This document shows, in pieces, positions 18,573 to 28,480 of a DNA stretch of 53,750 nt. The position numbers were made by a program, and so were the translations under genes. The stretch is taken from assembly GCA_016795245.1 (NCBI GenBank), contig JAEUIA010000123.1, positions 1 through 53,750 on the forward strand, read 5' to 3'. The notes under the pieces are model-generated. The model made no database searches, was not told where the DNA came from, and worked only from the letters and a program-made list of their open reading frames with translations. Position 1 is the first letter of the stretch, and every line of letters begins with the position of its first letter. Origin of the DNA: Planctomycetota bacterium (GTDB lineage: Bacteria; Planctomycetota; UBA1135; GCA-002686595).

Positions 18573-20405
18573 GTGCGCCTCGGCCTTTTCCACGCTCGTG
18601 CAGCTCACGCCGGCCTTGCGGCTGTCGTGATCCTTTCTGCTTGCGGCGGCGCACGGTCGGTCGATCCGCCCGCGACCGAGGCGGTGTTTCGCTACGCACT
18701 GCTCGACAATCCCGCCTTCGACGAGGCGAATGCCCGCGCGGCCGACCCACGCGGTCTGCGTCCGATTCCGTGGTGGGGATCCGCGCGCGGAATGGATCAA
18801 GTCAAGTCGCATGCGGACGCGCACGCCGTGGAACTGATGCAGGGAGACTGGATTCGCCAACCGCTGGCGTTCTACGCGCCGCTGTCCCAAACGCTCGTCG
18901 TCTCGGGGCGCATGGACGCGGTCGCGCGCTTGTCTCTGATCTCAGGCGACGGGCGGGAGTTGCCCGTCGCAGAACACATGCGCTGGTCGGACGACGGAAC
19001 ATTCGAACTGCGCGCGCGCGACCTGCCTTCAGGGTCCGTCGTGCCGCGTCTGGAGTTGCGCGTCAGTCCTGCGGCCGGTGCCTCCACGACGCGCGTGCAC
19101 GCGCTGGCTGCTCACGTCGATCTGCCGTGTCCGACGGAAGCGGCGTTGCGCGCGGAGATCGTCGCGCAATTGAAGGAGATCTTCGGGGCGTGGCTCACGC
19201 GCGGCATCGACGACGTCGGGCCGCGCAAGACCGGATTCCTGGCCAAGGACTTCGACGCCGTTACGGGCGCGGTCCTGCGCACCTCGAATGCGACCGGATT
19301 TTCGAGCTTCTACCAGGCTCTGCTCGACGCTGCGCTCGCCGCCGACGTCCCGGAATGGCGCGCCGCGTTCGACCGCTTCTTCGAGGACTTCCTGCAGTTG
19401 CAGCTTCATCCCGCGACCGGCTTGCCGCGGTCGTGGAATCCGGTCACGGATACGGCCCTCGACGACACCCCGACCGAAATCGCGCTCGCGTTCGGCTTCT
19501 TGATCGACGTAGCCGAGCGCGGGCCCGAGAAGTTCCGCGCGCGCGCCAAGGCCGCGGCGACGAAGATCGGCGAGACCGTCCTCGCTCACGGGCTCATCCC
19601 CGACGGCAATTGCGCCGCCAGCTACTGGCCCGCGACGGGTGCGCCGAATCTGAACGTCAATCAGTTGCGGCGCCTCGACGTGCCACTGCAACTCGTGCGC
19701 TTGTCGAAGTTGACGGAAGATCCGCGCTTCGCCGCCGCCGCGCGCGAGCCGCTCGTGACGCTGGAGTTCACTCACTTCTGGCACGGTGTGTGGTTTGCGA
19801 TCGATCCCGGTTTCGACGACGATTTTGGTCACTACGGCGCTCGCGCCGCGCGCGTCGCGCGTGAAGCGCCCGACGAAACGTACTACCGCCGCTTTGCGCT
19901 CGAAGGTTGGAAGCACTACGAGCCCATGTGGCGCGATGCGCTGCGCTGCGGCGGCAACATCGCCGCCGATCAGGTGCGCTGCTGGAAAATCGGCGTCGAT
20001 CTGGCCCGCGTCGAGCCCGAGTTGCGCCGCGACATGGGCCCGCTCTTGCGACTCGCGGCGCGTTCGCACTTCAAGGGCGAGCAATACGGCAACGGCGCGT
20101 GGGGCGACGTGACGATCTTCGACTTTCATCCGAACGACGCACTGCAAGTCGGCGATTTGACGGGCGCGCCGCAGAACTTGCTGACCGGACTGGCCTCGAT
20201 CTACGTCGAGGAACTGGGCCTGCGCACGGACGAGATCCGGGCCATGTACACGGCCGTACTGCGCAGCAGCGTCGCCCAGTACAGGCGGCCCCACGGGTTC
20301 CTGCTCGACCGCAACCAGGGTGCGGGCGCGAATTCGGCCTACGGTTCGATCCGCGTCCTCGGTGGCCTGGTCGAGATGCTCACGGCGCTCTCACGGCCGC
20401 GCTAG
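18573..20405 (+). CDS. Lipoprotein of unknown function, alpha-helical
   Basis: A 610-residue protein starting at GTG 18573. The signal peptide ends in a lipobox (VVILSAC, Cys about 25), so export and lipidation are expected. The central and C-terminal parts (about 190-600) are rich in amphipathic helices with aromatic and acidic residues (RTSNATGFSSFYQALLDA, NAASYWP-like turns, GAWGDVTIFDFHP). This is compatible with an (alpha/alpha) barrel as in many polysaccharide lyases and glycosidases, but I see no family signature and do not claim one. It is alone between the divergent dehydrogenase and the NxxGxxAF protein, 182 bp from the latter. Confidence 0.75.
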   Translation: MRLGLFHARAAHAGLAAVVILSACGGARSVDPPATEAVFRYALLDNPAFDEANARAADPRGLRPIPWWGSARGMDQVKSHADAHAVELMQGDWIRQPLAFYAPLSQTLVVSGRMDAVARLSLISGDGRELPVAEHMRWSDDGTFELRARDLPSGSVVPRLELRVSPAAGASTTRVHALAAHVDLPCPTEAALRAEIVAQLKEIFGAWLTRGIDDVGPRKTGFLAKDFDAVTGAVLRTSNATGFSSFYQALLDAALAADVPEWRAAFDRFFEDFLQLQLHPATGLPRSWNPVTDTALDDTPTEIALAFGFLIDVAERGPEKFRARAKAAATKIGETVLAHGLIPDGNCAASYWPATGAPNLNVNQLRRLDVPLQLVRLSKLTEDPRFAAAAREPLVTLEFTHFWHGVWFAIDPGFDDDFGHYGARAARVAREAPDETYYRRFALEGWKHYEPMWRDALRCGGNIAADQVRCWKIGVDLARVEPELRRDMGPLLRLAARSHFKGEQYGNGAWGDVTIFDFHPNDALQVGDLTGAPQNLLTGLASIYVEELGLRTDEIRAMYTAVLRSSVAQYRRPHGFLLDRNQGAGANSAYGSIRVLGGLVEMLTALSRPR

Positions 20406-20587
20406 GAGGGGGCGAGGGAGGGCGGGTGGCAGGCATGCACCAAAGTGCGATGCGCGGTCCCCGCCATTCCTACACAGTGAGCACGTGCGCGCTCGCCTGT
20501 TGCCCACGTCTGGCATCCGCCGTTGACGCGTCTCTTCCAGCTCAATCTCAGACTGAACTGCGTTCAGCCAGCTACAAGGAACCTTCC

Positions 20588-22786
20588 ATGTTCACACGAC
20601 AACTTCAGGGCGGACGGGTCGTCTCGCTCGCGGCCGTACTCGCCTGCCTGGCGGGCGTGAGTAGCGCCCAGTCTCTCCTCACCACGAGCGGCGTCATCGT
20701 CTGCGCAGCGGGTGATCCGGCGCCGGACAGCACCGGTGCGCCGATCCCGAACCTGACGATGGGCAACCAGGCCGACTCCTGCGTGCTCGACGAGTTGGGC
20801 AACGTCTTGTTCCGCGGTCCGGTGGTCGATTCGGTGACTCCGGTCACGGGCGTGAATGATCGCGCGCTCTTCTACGGTTCGTCGCGTGCCACGCTGAAGA
20901 TGGTCGTGCGCGGCGGAGGTCAGGCGCCGGGCATGGCGACGGGTGTTCTGCTGCGCACCGCGACCGGGTCGAGCACGGGCCTGTCCTCGAACGTGATGCT
21001 CAGCCCCGACGGACGCCTGTGGTTCGGTTCCAAGATCGACGACGGCGGCGTGAACATCACGGCGGCGAACGACGATCCGGCCTTTCACGGACCGTTCGGC
21101 AGCCTGGGACTTCTGTACCGCGATGGCGACACGGCCCCGGGCACCGGCGGCGCGCAATTCGCGCAGGCTTTCAGTTCGCCGACCTTGGCCTTCGAAGGCA
21201 TGAACCGCTACGGCGTGATCTTCACGCGCGCCACGCTCGTCACCGGCACGGGGGTTCCCGCGGTAACGACGACCGCGGGCATGAACAACCAGCAGGGACT
21301 GTGGACCGGTCTGCCGGGTGCGCTGAGCTTGATCGCGCGCAAGTCCGATCCCATCCAGGGTCTCTCCGGCGAAGTCGGCATCGACAACGGCAATTCCCTG
21401 GCTCTCCACATGGAGATCAACAACAGCAACAAGGTCTTGTTCGACATCTCCTGCTCGACCCTGCAAGGCGCGCCGGCAGCCACGGCGGCCAACGATCGCG
21501 TGCTGATGGTGCACACGCCCGGCGTGGGAAATGCCGTGCTCGTGCGCGAAAGCGACCCGGCTCCGGGCACCAGCGGCGGGACCTTCAACTCGGTTTCGGT
21601 GACGGACAACTGGGGACCCGGCGTTCCGAACGCCGCCTGGCTGCGCACGGACGAAGTGATCTTCCAGACCGAGTTGCGCGGCGGCGACACCGTGGCCGGC
21701 GTCAGCGACAAGGCCATCTACCGCGGCGGCATCGGCAGCCTCGCGCTGGTCGCGCGTCGTGGTGACGTCGCCCCCGGCACCGGCGGCGAGACCTGGAACG
21801 GCTTCAATTCGACCAACACGTATCACAACGCGGCCGGCAAGGTCGCGTTCCAGGCCTTCCTGAACCTCGGCGGTCCGGTGACGTCCTCGAACGATTCGGG
21901 CATCTGGTACGGGACACCCGGTTCGCTGCAACTCGTCGTGCGCGAAGGCGATGCGATGCCCGGCACCGGCGGTAGCCTGTGCGGCACGCAGAATGGCGGC
22001 ACGATGCTCTTCAACGACGGGAGCCAGATCGTGTTCTCGTCGAATTTGAGCGGCGGTTCCTTCCCCGGCAATTCGCTGTGGGTCTGGGATCCGGTCGACG
22101 GTCTGCGCCCCGTGACCTTGCAGGGCGATCAGGTCGAGATCTCCCCGGGCGTGTTCAGCACGTTGAACACCGTCGTTCCGACGATCCAGTCGAGCGGGAA
22201 CTCCGACGGTGCCGCGCTGGGCTTCGGTCACGACGGCACGCTGGCATTGCGCGTCGACTTCGCGGGAACGCCGTCCACGCGCGCGATCATGATCGTCAAG
22301 ATCCCGACCAGCACGCCCTCGACGCCCTTCTGCCTCGGCGACGGCACGGGTGCAGCTTGCCCGTGTGCGAACACCGGTGCAGCCGGACACGGTTGCGCGA
22401 GCTTGAGCTTCGCGGGTGGTGCGATCCTCACGAGCAGCGGCATCGCCGGTGCTTCGGTCGCGACGGACACGCTCGTTCTGACCGCGACGGACATCCCTGG
22501 TCCGGGTCTGTTCTTCCAGTCGACCACGCTGGCCGCTTCGCCGATCAACTTCGGCGACGGTCATCTGTGCGCGACGGGCGGGATCCTGCGCCTGGGTGTC
22601 GTGTTCCCGACAGCGGGTGTCGCATCCTATCCGGGTGGTCTGACTCCGGGTCCGATCCACATCGGCGGCGCGACCAGCAACGGCGACACGCGTCACTACC
22701 AGTGCTGGTACCGCTCGGTGCCCGGCCTGTGCAGCGCGCAGAACTACAACCTCACGCAGGGCCTGACCCTGACGTGGGGGCCGTGA
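20588..22786 (+). CDS. Secreted NxxGxxAF tandem-repeat protein with conserved C-terminal module
   Basis: A 732-residue secreted protein. The ATG at 20588 begins a clear signal peptide (VSLAAVLACLAGVSSAQS); the frame is open far upstream, but that part overlaps the previous gene and is not coding. About ten repeats combine a V-V-R-E-G-D-A-M-P-G-T-G-G element with an N-x-x-G/N-x-V-x-F strand (NAAGKVAFQAF, NNSNKVLFDI), matching the choice-of-anchor NxxGxxAF repeat family, likely a beta-propeller. The last 150 residues form a Cys/Gly module (GDGTGAACPCANTGAAGHGC ... LTQGLTLTWGP) shared with three other proteins in this window. Role: unknown cell-surface or extracellular protein. Confidence 0.82.
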   Translation: MFTRQLQGGRVVSLAAVLACLAGVSSAQSLLTTSGVIVCAAGDPAPDSTGAPIPNLTMGNQADSCVLDELGNVLFRGPVVDSVTPVTGVNDRALFYGSSRATLKMVVRGGGQAPGMATGVLLRTATGSSTGLSSNVMLSPDGRLWFGSKIDDGGVNITAANDDPAFHGPFGSLGLLYRDGDTAPGTGGAQFAQAFSSPTLAFEGMNRYGVIFTRATLVTGTGVPAVTTTAGMNNQQGLWTGLPGALSLIARKSDPIQGLSGEVGIDNGNSLALHMEINNSNKVLFDISCSTLQGAPAATAANDRVLMVHTPGVGNAVLVRESDPAPGTSGGTFNSVSVTDNWGPGVPNAAWLRTDEVIFQTELRGGDTVAGVSDKAIYRGGIGSLALVARRGDVAPGTGGETWNGFNSTNTYHNAAGKVAFQAFLNLGGPVTSSNDSGIWYGTPGSLQLVVREGDAMPGTGGSLCGTQNGGTMLFNDGSQIVFSSNLSGGSFPGNSLWVWDPVDGLRPVTLQGDQVEISPGVFSTLNTVVPTIQSSGNSDGAALGFGHDGTLALRVDFAGTPSTRAIMIVKIPTSTPSTPFCLGDGTGAACPCANTGAAGHGCASLSFAGGAILTSSGIAGASVATDTLVLTATDIPGPGLFFQSTTLAASPINFGDGHLCATGGILRLGVVFPTAGVASYPGGLTPGPIHIGGATSNGDTRHYQCWYRSVPGLCSAQNYNLTQGLTLTWGP

Positions 22787-22809
22787 TTGCGTAGTCGTTT
22801 CCCTGAGTG

Positions 22810-22852
22810 CGGGTCGAGTTCTTCAAGCGAGGGCTCGACCCGTTTCTATTTT
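22810..22852 (+). terminator. Intrinsic terminator
   Basis: A perfect 9-bp stem, CGGGTCGAG (22810-22818) with CTCGACCCG (22834-22842), followed by TTTCTATTTT. It sits 24 bp after the stop of the NxxGxxAF gene and also just past the end of the convergent FG-GAP gene, so it may serve both. Confidence 0.8.
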
Positions 22853-25083
22853 ACGCGCACGACGCTGATGTCGTTGCTGAAGGCGTTCGAGACGATGATC
22901 TCGACCTGGCCGTTGCCGTTCAGATCGGCGAGTTGCACGTCCAGCGGTCCGGTGCCGACGCCGAAGTCCGCGATGCGTGCGTAGTAGATCGGAGTTCCTC
23001 CGCCGTTCAGCCACACGTTGACGTGGTGACTGTTCTGCGCGCTGCACACGATGTCGGGGATCTGATCGCCGTCCAGGTCGCCGGCGCGCAGCGCGAACGG
23101 ACGCAGGCCCGTGGGCAGGTCTTGCGCGCTCTTCGACCACGTGCGCTCGGTCGACTGGTAGTGCACTTCGAGGTGGTTTTGCGCATCCGAGCGCGACGCG
23201 AGCAGCACGAGGTCGGCGAAACCGTTCTGGTCGAAATCGGCGACGGCGAGAGCCGTGACCGGCGTTTCACGCGCGATAATCTGCGCGAACTCGAGCGTGA
23301 GGGCGCCGTCGGCGGCTTGTTTCACGCGCAGCAACGCCACGCCCAGGCGCGGACCAGGGCCGGCGAGCGCGACGGCGATCTCGGGTGTCTTGTCACCTTC
23401 GACGTCGATCAGCGCGAGTCGCTTCGGGCCCGAAGGTACGTCGATCGCGCGCGGTGCGCCGAACACGCAGTCCTGGTTCGCGACGCGTTCGATCGGAATC
23501 AGGGCGACCTTGCCGCCCTCGGGATCGGCGACCAGCGCGGACAAGCGTCCGTCGCCGATGAGATCGGCGATCAAGAGATCGCCCGGGCTCGCGCCGACAG
23601 CCATGGGTGCGAACTCCGCGCGTTGGAACAAGTGTCCCTTGCCGTCGCCGAAAGATGCGTCGAGCAGCGTGCGTTTCTCGCCGACGCGTTTCAGGAATAC
23701 CGCGTCGAGGTGTCCGTCGCCGTCGATGTCCGCGAGGCGCACGGCGTCGCCGCCTTCGGCGCGGCCCTGCACGCGGTGATCGCGCAGGATGCCGCCCTCG
23801 TTCATGGACACCGAGAGCGTGCTCTCCAGCGCGCTCAACGAGACGACTTCAGGCCGGCCGTCGCCATCGAGGTCGCCGCAGGCGAGGGAATGCGTCGAAC
23901 GCCCGCTGCTCGAACTGCGCGCCACGTCGAAGCGCTCGTCCTCAGTTGCGAACAAGACCCCGATGCGCTGTGCGTCGCCGTTCGCGATCGCGAGATCGAC
24001 GAGGCCGTCGCCGTCGAAGTCGCCCAACGTACCGGCGCGCGGATGTTGCCCGGCGTAAACGCGCAGCACGTTCGGCGGTGTGGTTTCTGACATCGTCGTT
24101 TCGCGCACGACCGCTTCCTGTCCTTGCAATGCGATCGTGACGAACTTCTCGCTGCCGAGCAGAGACCCGGTCAACAGCGCGAACGGAATCGTTCCGGACT
24201 CGTGTGTGGCCAGGACGCGCGGTCCGTTTTCGCCGCCGCACACCCACACCGCATCGTCACCGCCGGCGACCAGCAGTCCGCCGATGCCCTGCTGCCGCGG
24301 CGGTAGTTCGAGGATCGACCGCGGCAGCCCGGGCAATACGCACTCACCCGCGACCGCGGCCTTGCCGTTGGCGTCGAACGTGTAGCGCACGAGTTTGCGC
24401 GAGCCTTGATAGCCGATGAAGAGCGACTTGCCGTCCCGGCTGAAGGCAGCGCAAGTCGCCTGGGCTTCTGCGAGTTTCGTCAGCGAGACGTCGTCCGGTC
24501 CGCGGACCATAACGAGTTCGTCGTCGACAGTGATGACGGCGATCTCGAACTTGCCGTCGCTGTTCAGGTCGCCCGAGGCGAGCACACGCGCGCGCTGCGG
24601 TAGTTTGACTTCGAATGTCTTCACGACTTGCGTGTCGTCGGCGGTCTGTGCTGCGGCGCGCACGTCGAGCACCGTGATCGTCGGCACGGCACGCGACGAG
24701 TAGACGATGTCGGCCGGCGCTGTCTTCGAATCCGGCGTACGTCCGCCGTACCACACCGGGCCCAGCGCAAAATCCTCGATGGCGATCGCGCGCGGATCGG
24801 GCCACCCGAGCAAGGCGCGCGACAAGCCGCTCCAGATCTGCAGCGTGCCCGGCGCGGATGTGACGACGATCAATTCACTCTTCTTGTCGCCGTCCAGGTC
24901 GGCCGCGAGCATTCCGGTTGGTTTGCCCGCACCCACCGTCGGAAACTCCAAACGTGCGCCGATCCTGCGCTCTGGTGCGGGAGTGCCGGTCGAAAGCGTG
25001 CGCGCCGCGCACTCGGGCGCGAGCGAGATCGCGCACAGGAGCGCGCCGATGATCGGCGAGGTCGACAGGGGGACGTATCTCAT
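22846..25083 (-). CDS. Secreted FG-GAP/VCBS repeat protein
   Basis: A 745-residue protein with an N-terminal signal peptide (PIIGALLCAISLAPECAA) and many FG-GAP/VCBS repeats. Each has a calcium-binding-like loop such as DLDGDKKSELIVV, DFDGDGLVDLAIANG, DLDGDGRPEVVSL, DIDGDGHLDAVFL, DFDQNGFADLVLL and DLNGNGQVEIIVS; I count at least nine. Proteins of this type fold as beta-propellers outside the cytoplasm and often mediate adhesion or ligand binding. It lacks the C-terminal module of its neighbours. The start ATG at 25083 is divergent from the carboxypeptidase-regulatory-like gene. Specific function unknown. Confidence 0.83.
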   Translation of the reverse strand: MRYVPLSTSPIIGALLCAISLAPECAARTLSTGTPAPERRIGARLEFPTVGAGKPTGMLAADLDGDKKSELIVVTSAPGTLQIWSGLSRALLGWPDPRAIAIEDFALGPVWYGGRTPDSKTAPADIVYSSRAVPTITVLDVRAAAQTADDTQVVKTFEVKLPQRARVLASGDLNSDGKFEIAVITVDDELVMVRGPDDVSLTKLAEAQATCAAFSRDGKSLFIGYQGSRKLVRYTFDANGKAAVAGECVLPGLPRSILELPPRQQGIGGLLVAGGDDAVWVCGGENGPRVLATHESGTIPFALLTGSLLGSEKFVTIALQGQEAVVRETTMSETTPPNVLRVYAGQHPRAGTLGDFDGDGLVDLAIANGDAQRIGVLFATEDERFDVARSSSSGRSTHSLACGDLDGDGRPEVVSLSALESTLSVSMNEGGILRDHRVQGRAEGGDAVRLADIDGDGHLDAVFLKRVGEKRTLLDASFGDGKGHLFQRAEFAPMAVGASPGDLLIADLIGDGRLSALVADPEGGKVALIPIERVANQDCVFGAPRAIDVPSGPKRLALIDVEGDKTPEIAVALAGPGPRLGVALLRVKQAADGALTLEFAQIIARETPVTALAVADFDQNGFADLVLLASRSDAQNHLEVHYQSTERTWSKSAQDLPTGLRPFALRAGDLDGDQIPDIVCSAQNSHHVNVWLNGGGTPIYYARIADFGVGTGPLDVQLADLNGNGQVEIIVSNAFSNDISVVRVK

Positions 25084-25197
25084 TCGAACCGGAAGGGTAG
25101 GTCCCGCGCGCGCGCGAGGCTATCTTCTCCGAGGAAACCACCTTCACGCCGCCGCGGCAAGCCGCTTGCGAGCCGTACTTCTCACTCCCAAACCTCC

Positions 25198-26889
25198 GTG
25201 CAGCGCACCACACTCGTTCTTCTCGCCGCCTTCGTGCTCGCCGGGCTCACCGGCGCAGCGTGGTGGCTCACGCGCCAGAAGTCCGTCGTCGAGCCGATCC
25301 AGATCGACATCGCCGCGCCCGCGGCACCTGTCGAACCCACCAGTCCGGAAACGCAGCTCGCGCGCACGAGTGCTTCCGACGGATCGTTCGGTTCGTTGGA
25401 CACGACGGTCGTGTTCCCGCTGGAGATCGAATTGGAACTCGTGCGCGGCAAGTACGTACCCAATGCCCCCGGCGCCGTGCCGCTCGGCACGGGATCGAAC
25501 GCGGTGCTGAAGGGCCGCATCATCGGGCCGAAAGGCGAAGGCTCGTCGGCAGTGATCGAATTCGTCGGCGGTACGAACACCGGGCGCGTGCTGCACTGTG
25601 ATCTGAACGGCGAGTTCGGCGCCAACGACTTGCAGCCCGGACTGGGCATCGTGCGTGTGCGCGGGCGCGACATCATCGGGTCGCAACGCGAAGTGCTCTT
25701 GCGGCAAGAGCGCGAGACGCTCTTGAATATCAGCTACGCACGAACCTCGCGCGCCGAGGGTGTCGTGTTCGACGCCGACGGCAAGCCGATGACCGATGCG
25801 CTCGTCACGTTCGACGGCCAGGAAGTGCGCACGGATGAGAACGGTGTCTTCAGTCTGGCGTTCGTGGCTCCCGGCGAAGCGCTCGTGATCGTCGAAAAAC
25901 CCGGGTTTTCCGCCTACCGCGAGCTCGTGACCGTGCCGTTCGGGGGACGGATCGACAAGGAGCGCCTGCAGTTTCGCTTGCGGCGCGCGGCGCGCCTGCA
26001 GGTGACCGTCGTCGAGACGATCAACGCCGCGCAGCAGGCCTGGTTCTACATCCTGCCCGAGAACGACTCCGCGCAACGTTCGTTTCCGTGGCACCGTGTG
26101 AATCCGCAACGCGTGTGGCCGGGCGGCACGTTGACCATCGACGACCTGCCGGCGGGTTCGTATTCCGCGCGCTTGTTCCAGGCCGGCGCGACGACGACGC
26201 CGAAAGTCGCTGCGGTCGCACTCGGGCCGGGCGACACGACGATCCTCGAGTTTCATCTGGAGCCCGCACCCGTCATCCAAGGCGTCGTCAAGGACAACGG
26301 GCGGCCCGAGCCGGGCGTCATCGTGCGTCTCGAAGCACCTGACCGCACGCAGGCCAATCTGGCTGTGTTCGGTCAGACGAACTACATGGCGCTCGAAACC
26401 GACGTGTTCCCCAACATGCCGACGGCCGTTCAGGAAGCGATCACGAACGCACAGGGGGAGTTCACGCTCTCGGCCAACGAGTCCGTGTCCGCGGTGCGCT
26501 ACGTCACGGCCATGTCGAAAGATCAAAAGCGCGCGGCGCACGCGGTGTTGAAACCCGGCGACACACACGTCGAACTCGTGCTGGTGCCGTTCGTCGACGG
26601 CAAGAGTGCCTTGCGTTTCGTGACGAATCCGCGGCATCAGGCGCTGCCCTTGAAGGTCGTCGTGAACGGTGCGCCGCGCGAGCTCGGCGTCGCGCAGCCC
26701 GGCCGCGACATCCTGGTTCCGGAATTGCCCAGCGGTTCGTGGCTCATGACCGTCACCTGGCACGGCGAGCCCGTCTTGAAGCGCGAGCCGATCGACCTGG
26801 ACGGGGAGGTTGCGCGCGAGATCGAATTGCCCGAGGGTGCGATCGGCGGCCAGGATTCGAGCACTGTGCAGCGCGCGGGTAAACGCTGA
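25198..26889 (+). CDS. Membrane-anchored protein with carboxypeptidase-regulatory-like domains
   Basis: A 563-residue protein from the GTG at 25198, chosen because it directly precedes a hydrophobic helix (LVLLAAFVLAGLTGAAWWL, about 5-24); the open frame upstream overlaps the divergent promoter region. The rest is extracytoplasmic and beta-rich. Around 180-250 is a carboxypeptidase regulatory-like (transthyretin-fold) segment: SRAEGVVFDADGKPMTDALV and FSLAFVAPGEALVIVEKPGF; a second such unit begins near 355 (IQGVVKDNGRPEPGVIVRLE). These domains are usually structural or ligand-binding. Its stop is 52 bp before hutH, so co-transcription is possible but a functional link is not evident. Confidence 0.75.
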   Translation: MQRTTLVLLAAFVLAGLTGAAWWLTRQKSVVEPIQIDIAAPAAPVEPTSPETQLARTSASDGSFGSLDTTVVFPLEIELELVRGKYVPNAPGAVPLGTGSNAVLKGRIIGPKGEGSSAVIEFVGGTNTGRVLHCDLNGEFGANDLQPGLGIVRVRGRDIIGSQREVLLRQERETLLNISYARTSRAEGVVFDADGKPMTDALVTFDGQEVRTDENGVFSLAFVAPGEALVIVEKPGFSAYRELVTVPFGGRIDKERLQFRLRRAARLQVTVVETINAAQQAWFYILPENDSAQRSFPWHRVNPQRVWPGGTLTIDDLPAGSYSARLFQAGATTTPKVAAVALGPGDTTILEFHLEPAPVIQGVVKDNGRPEPGVIVRLEAPDRTQANLAVFGQTNYMALETDVFPNMPTAVQEAITNAQGEFTLSANESVSAVRYVTAMSKDQKRAAHAVLKPGDTHVELVLVPFVDGKSALRFVTNPRHQALPLKVVVNGAPRELGVAQPGRDILVPELPSGSWLMTVTWHGEPVLKREPIDLDGEVAREIELPEGAIGGQDSSTVQRAGKR

Positions 26890-26941
26890 TCGCGACAGCG
26901 CAGTGGTGCGGAAGGCGCCGAGCGCGTATTTTGCGCGGCCC

Positions 26942-28480
26942 GTGAAGAAACTCACTCTAGAAGGCAAAGCCCCCGCGTTCGACGCGCTCCTGCCGCTCGT
27001 GCGCGGCGAGGCGCTGGAACTGGCCCTCGCACCCGCAGCCAGGAAAGCGGTGCAACGCGCGCGGCGGATCGTCGATACGCACGTCGATGCCGGCGACGTC
27101 GTGTACGGACTCACGACCGGTTTCGGCAAGCTCAAGAACGTATCGATCCCGCGCCAGGAGCTGGTCGAGCTGCAGCGCAATCTGGTGCTGTCGCACGCGT
27201 GCGGCGTGGGCGAACCGCTCAGCATCGAAGTCGTGCGCATCGCGCAGGTGTTGCGCCTCGTCGGGTTGGTGCGCGGTCACTCGGGTGTGTCGCTGGAAGT
27301 CGTCGAGAAGCTCGTGCGCTTCTTCAACGCCGGGTTCGTGCCGGTCGTGCCCGAGAAAGGCTCGGTGGGGGCCAGCGGCGATCTCTCTCCGCTCGCGCAC
27401 ATGGCGGCGTGCTACATGGGCCACGGCGAGGTGTTCGTCGGCGGCAAGCGCATGAGCGCCAAGGCGGCGTTGAAGCGTGTCGGCGAAACGCCGCTCGAAT
27501 TGGGCGCGAAAGAAGGCCTCGCGCTGATCAACGGCACCGAGATCATCAAGGCGCTGGGTGTCGTCGCACTCGCGAAAGCGGTGAACGTGTCGAAGGCGGC
27601 CGACGCCGTCGCGGCGCTGTCGATCGAAGCGTTGCTGGGTAGCGTCAAACCCTTCGGCGAACGCTTCGTGGAGCTGAAATGCGGGAATCGCGGTCACGCG
27701 CGCACGTCGCAAAACATCCGCGCGTGCCTCGCGCAGTCGCAAGTGCTGGCCTCGCATGCGGACTGCGGCCGCGTGCAGGACCCGTATTCGCTGCGCTGTG
27801 TTCCGCAGATCCACGGCGCGTTCAAGACGGCGCTCGAACACGTGCTCGGTGTCGTCGAACTGGAACTCGGCACGGTGACCGACAATCCGATCGTGTTCGC
27901 CGACACGGGCGAGGTCGTCAGCGCGGGCCTCTTCCACGGTCAGCCGCTCTCGATTCCGCTCGACTATCTGGCGCTGGCGACGGCGACACTGGGCAACGTG
28001 AGCGAACGGCGCATCGAACAGCTCGTGAATCCGGATCTGTCGGGCCTGCCGGCGTTCTTGACGCCGAAGCCGGGCTTGAACAGCGGCATGATGATCGTGC
28101 AAGTCGCGGCCGCGGCGCTCGCGAGCGAGAACAAGTCGCTGGCGCATCCCGCTTCGGTCGACACGATTCCGACCAGCGCCAACCAGGAGGATCACGTGTC
28201 GATGGGCCCGATCGCCGCACGTCACGCGTTGGCGGTGATCGACAACGTCGAATCGATCCTGGCGATGGAGTGGCTGTGCGCCGCTCAGGCGCGCGAATTC
28301 CACAGCGAGCTGCGCGCCGGCAAGGGCGCCGAAGCCGCGCACAAGCTGCTGCGCACGCAGGTCAAGCCGCTCGCGACCGATCGCTATCTGCACGACGACA
28401 TCGAAGCCGCGCGCGCGCTGTTGCGCGATGGTTCGCTGGTGGCGGCTGTGGAAAAGGCCGCAGGACGGCTCGAGTCCTAG
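26942..28480 (+). CDS. hutH: Histidine ammonia-lyase
   Basis: A 512-residue enzyme of the aromatic amino-acid lyase family; it deaminates L-histidine to urocanate, first step of histidine degradation, in the cytoplasm. The GTG at 26942 gives the usual family length. The MIO cofactor triad A144-S145-G146 lies in VGASGDLSPLAHMA. The active-site loop YGLTTGFGKL and the selectivity position in LQRNLVLSHACGVGE (Ser-His, His85) match histidine lyases rather than phenylalanine lyases. QEDHVSMG near residue 418 is also canonical. The 3' end overlaps the convergent murJ gene by four bases. The next pathway gene, hutU, is about 5.6 kb downstream rather than adjacent. Confidence 0.93.
   Translation: MKKLTLEGKAPAFDALLPLVRGEALELALAPAARKAVQRARRIVDTHVDAGDVVYGLTTGFGKLKNVSIPRQELVELQRNLVLSHACGVGEPLSIEVVRIAQVLRLVGLVRGHSGVSLEVVEKLVRFFNAGFVPVVPEKGSVGASGDLSPLAHMAACYMGHGEVFVGGKRMSAKAALKRVGETPLELGAKEGLALINGTEIIKALGVVALAKAVNVSKAADAVAALSIEALLGSVKPFGERFVELKCGNRGHARTSQNIRACLAQSQVLASHADCGRVQDPYSLRCVPQIHGAFKTALEHVLGVVELELGTVTDNPIVFADTGEVVSAGLFHGQPLSIPLDYLALATATLGNVSERRIEQLVNPDLSGLPAFLTPKPGLNSGMMIVQVAAAALASENKSLAHPASVDTIPTSANQEDHVSMGPIAARHALAVIDNVESILAMEWLCAAQAREFHSELRAGKGAEAAHKLLRTQVKPLATDRYLHDDIEAARALLRDGSLVAAVEKAAGRLES

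Noticed and set aside
20564..22696. Minus-strand open frame of 710 codons opposite the NxxGxxAF gene
   Set aside because: Repetitive Arg/Asp/His-rich product mirrors the repeats of the real gene; no signal peptide or domain.
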